DNA of 21,024 bases from Aotearoamyces nothofagi (taxonomy: Eukaryota > Ascomycota > Leotiomycetes > Leotiales > Tympanidaceae): positions 1 to 21,024 of the forward strand of contig JADDTR010000046.1 in the NCBI GenBank assembly GCA_015345905.1, given 5' to 3'. The stretch's first letter is position 1. Each line of letters starts with the position of its first letter. A program made the position numbers and the translations under genes. A model generated the notes under the pieces. That model ran no database searches. It worked only from the letters and a program-made list of their open reading frames with translations, and had not been told where the DNA came from. Below, piece after piece: positions 19,619 through 21,024 of the stretch.

Positions 19619-20359
19619 ATGGACAACGCGAATCCTACCATCGTCAACGCCACCGATCTTCCGACGAGGCGACGACGAAATCCAGGGAAATCCGACAAAG
19701 CCAATGGCGCGAGTATCTTCGCCTTGATAGAGCTGAAGTCGGACTCTCTGGTCGATCATTATGATGAGTCGGAAGAAGACACTGAGAGCGATGACGAATC
19801 GAAGGTCGAGCCCATCGACGAACAGGAAATCTACGGTACGCATCTCACTCTCCCCTCGGTAGTCTCCTTGTCCTTGGATGTAGCAGGTAGTTTACACACG
19901 CCAAGTGTCGGACTAACACGCTCTTGCAGACCTGATATCCACCATTTCAGACCCCGAACACCCGCTGTCTCTGGGCTCTCTCGCCGTCGTCAACTTGCCA
20001 GATATCCACATCACGCCCGCGACCACCATCCCCAACGCCCTGACTCGAGTCTTGGTAGAGATCACCCCCACAATAACCCACTGCTCGCTCGCCACCGTCA
20101 TTGGTCTCGGTGTGCGCGTTCGCCTCGAGCAGGCATTACCTCCCAACTACCGCTGTGACGTGCGGATAAAGGAGGGCACGCACAGCCAGGATGACCAGGT
20201 AAACAAGCAGCTTGCGGATAAAGAGAGGGTGGCTGCTGCGCTAGAGAATGCCACTCTCATGGGCGTACTGAGGAAAATGGTATGTGTAAACCTGGCGCTG
20301 GGTTATGCTTCAAACGGTAATGCTAATAATATATTTCTTAGCTGGAGACGTGCGTATGA
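19619..20359 (+). CDS. CIA2: CIA2 / MIP18-family cytosolic Fe-S cluster assembly factor
   Basis: Three exons, 19619-19835, 19930-20279 and 20342-20359, with introns of 94 nt (branch CTAAC at 19913) and 62 nt (branch GCTAAT), give 194 residues. CIA2 works with CIA1 and MMS19 in the CIA targeting complex, which passes 4Fe-4S clusters to cytosolic and nuclear apoproteins such as DNA polymerases and helicases. Residues 1-72 are a variable, acidic N-terminal region (for example ESEEDTESDDESK). The MIP18/DUF59 domain follows: DLISTISDPEHPLSL (73-87), LPDIHITP (95-102), PTITHCSLATVIGLGVRVRL (119-138) with the conserved reactive Cys124, KEGTH (153-157) and VNKQLADKERVAAALEN. The final exon codes for only LETCV and the stop codon. 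Length fits yeast CIA2 (about 231) and human CIAO2B (about 163). The first ATG of the frame is used. A GATA-site cluster lies upstream. Nothing looks damaged. Confidence 0.96.
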
Positions 20360-20948
20360 GATTATCATCATGCTATCTGGAAATCTCCGTGTGCTGGCAC
20401 GAAGGCGCCATTGGCACCGACGAAGACTTCTCCTGCTTGAATATGATGTGAGAACGTGATTGGCACGGGGAAGATGATGCGAGACAGGACGGATGCAGAA
20501 TGCAGCAAGCACAATATGTCCACCGTTGGCAATACGGATGTCAATCACCTGTCGCGTCACTGGTGATGACGGCCATAAGTCTCCCGAAGCTGGAGATCGG
20601 AACGACCAGTCACTTGAACGCGGAATGGCTGCAGGCGGCGGAAGGTTTGAGGTTTTTGTACATGCATATATATATCCATATATCCATATATATATATTAC
20701 AGCACGTTAAAACGGAGTCTGCTATTCAAAGCCGTGGGCGGCAGCTGGCACGAGGGTTTTTTTTTTTTTTTTTTTTTAATCCGTAGGAATCCCATCACAT
20801 CTTTGTCCACCTACGCACTCATGCTACTAGATAGAGAGCTCTGCGCAGCCGCCGCCGTATGTCCAGGTGCTGTGCTGTACGACGAAAAAAAAAATATTAA
20901 TCACAAGAATAACGTACGCCGCGACAGCGAACGTATCCGGGCGCCGCG

Positions 20949-20949
<1 letters not shown>
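20360..20949. other. 3' flank of CIA2 with T21 and TA-rich runs
   Basis: No gene is visible. TA-rich runs (ATATATATCCATATATCC type) lie at about 20665-20697, a run of twenty-one T at 20757-20777, and a run of nine A near 20884. CIA2 polyadenylation probably falls early in this stretch. Confidence 0.6.

Positions 20950-21024
<75 letters not shown>
20950..21024. other. Poly-G run at contig end (probable artefact)
   Basis: An unbroken G run ends the window and mirrors the C run at 1-75 in length and complement. See the entry at the left end for the reasoning; the last native base may be the G of GCGCG at 20950. Confidence 0.85.

Overview
The window looks like one complete contig from a filamentous ascomycete (Pezizomycotina). 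It holds four spliced protein-coding genes with short fungal introns (GT...AG, CTAAC/CTGAC-like branch points). Each gene matches a family that is conserved or common in moulds: a secreted glutamic peptidase (eqolisin, G1), a metallo-beta-lactamase-fold protein, a large Zn(II)2Cys6 transcription factor, and the cytosolic Fe-S assembly factor CIA2. A 75-base C run at the left end and a mirror-image G run of about 75 bases at the right end look like sequencing artefacts at contig ends, not biology. I cannot place the organism below Pezizomycotina.

Layout, left to right. 488-1456 (minus): eqolisin peptidase, two exons, signal peptide and catalytic Gln/Glu pair present. 1457-4350: no recognisable gene; short tandem repeats, a 91-bp tandem duplication, and a cluster of 15-mers built on GATGAATAAGTATAC. 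4440-6240: a strongly AT-rich, CpG-poor, TpA-rich block of the kind left by repeat-induced point mutation (RIP), probably a fossil transposable element of undetermined family. 6190-6580: pyrimidine-rich tract. 6770-7700: degenerate minisatellite with six copies of a ~30-bp core holding GAATTCCCCTCA. 7857-9302 (plus): MBL-fold gene, three exons. 9303-9655: short convergent intergenic gap. 9656-12765 (minus): 901-residue Zn2Cys6 regulator, eight exons. 12766-19618: a nearly 7-kb divergent gap with an unusually dense mosaic of simple and tandem repeats, including (GCT)22 and a five-copy ~100-117-bp minisatellite. 19619-20359 (plus): CIA2, three exons.

The four genes do not form an obvious pathway or gene cluster. 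CIA2 is housekeeping, the regulator is a conserved stand-alone type, and the peptidase is a secreted nutritional enzyme separated from the rest by the AT-rich block. All exon boundaries were assigned by reading frame, splice signals and family sequence. I found no tRNA, rRNA, CRISPR array or convincing new system. The most notable non-genic signal is the amount and variety of tandem repeats, together with a 5-unit repeat at the edge of the AT-rich block that seems to show TG-to-TA decay in progress.
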